Assembly (NCBI GenBank): GCA_021286885.1 | Contig: JAJTBM010000181.1 | Coordinates: forward strand, 1 to 6,367 | Source of the DNA: Rhodocyclales bacterium | Lineage (GTDB): Bacteria; Pseudomonadota; Gammaproteobacteria; Burkholderiales; Rhodocyclaceae | Reading direction: 5' to 3' | DNA length: 6,367 nt | Part shown: positions 6,151-6,367 of the stretch, piece by piece | How the letters are laid out: each line of letters starts with the position of its first letter | Numbering within the stretch: position 1 is the stretch's first letter | Made by a program: the position numbers and the translations under genes | The notes under the pieces: model-generated | The model's database searches: none | What the model saw: the letters and a program-made list of their open reading frames with translations, nothing else | What the model was told of the DNA's origin: nothing

Positions 6151-6367
6151 ACACAGCCAAATCATCTCGCCCAGCCTACTCCAGGGATTCAAAATTCACC
6201 CCGGAGCCGCTGAATACCTCCCGCATTCAGCTCAGTCACCCCATCAGCGCCGACCTGTTTGACAGCGTGGCAGAGCACGCCGCCCGGGTGATCGCTGCTA
6301 ACGGCCAAAAACAGCAAAACAAGTCGACCCAGTTGCGCAAGTTTTACGACGAACTCGTGATGTGGCA
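6147..6367 (+). CDS. csm2: Csm2, small subunit of the type III-A complex (3' part beyond window)
   Basis: The first 73 codons are visible, starting at the ATG of an ATGA overlap with the cas10 stop. This indicates translational coupling within one operon. After a polar, probably disordered N-terminus (MNTAKSSRPAYSRDSKF), the sequence reaches the alpha-helical core. NKSTQLRKFYDELVMW is characteristic of Csm2, and together with the position right after cas10 it settles the call. Csm2 is a small helical protein, usually about 120-160 residues. Several copies line the crRNA-target duplex next to Csm3 in the complex. Its presence marks the system as type III-A (Csm) rather than III-B (Cmr). The rest of the gene, and presumably csm3, csm4 and csm5, lie to the right. 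Confidence 0.9.
   Translation, partial: MNTAKSSRPAYSRDSKFTPEPLNTSRIQLSHPISADLFDSVAEHAARVIAANGQKQQNKSTQLRKFYDELVMW

Overview
The window spans a junction between a GC-rich chromosomal transporter/regulator pair and the beginning of a type III-A (Csm) CRISPR-Cas locus. High G+C, strongly C-ending codons and the CRISPR protein families suggest a proteobacterium, most likely beta- or gammaproteobacterial. This is inference from composition and gene families, since no taxonomic marker gene is present.

Left part (1-1913). A minus-strand gene truncated by the left edge encodes an SbtA-family sodium-dependent bicarbonate transporter. A LysR-type regulator is transcribed divergently from it across an AT-rich 116-bp spacer holding an inverted repeat. 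This is the usual arrangement for a LysR regulator and its target gene.

Middle (1945-2434). A small minus-strand gene converges on the LysR gene, with 31 bp between their stop codons. It encodes a DUF1874 protein of the AcrIII-1/Crn2 family, a ring nuclease that degrades the cyclic tetra-adenylate (cA4) second messenger of type III CRISPR. It probably starts at TTG. A 151-bp intergenic region separates it from the plus-strand CRISPR operon and holds two perfect palindromes of 20 bp and 13 bp.

Right part (2435-6367). A CRISPR operon reads rightward: an NE0113-family CARF protein (databases label this family ring nuclease Csm6), then Cas10/Csm1 with intact HD and GGDD motifs, then Csm2, which overlaps cas10 by ATGA and runs off the right edge. 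The rest of the Csm complex presumably follows outside the window.

Working together: Cas10-Csm bound to target RNA would cut DNA through its HD domain and make cyclic oligoadenylates through its GGDD Palm domain. The NE0113 CARF protein would sense and/or cleave them, and the divergent Crn2 would clear cA4 to end the response. No CRISPR array, cas1/cas2, cas6, HEPN effector, tRNA, rRNA or insertion sequence is visible here.
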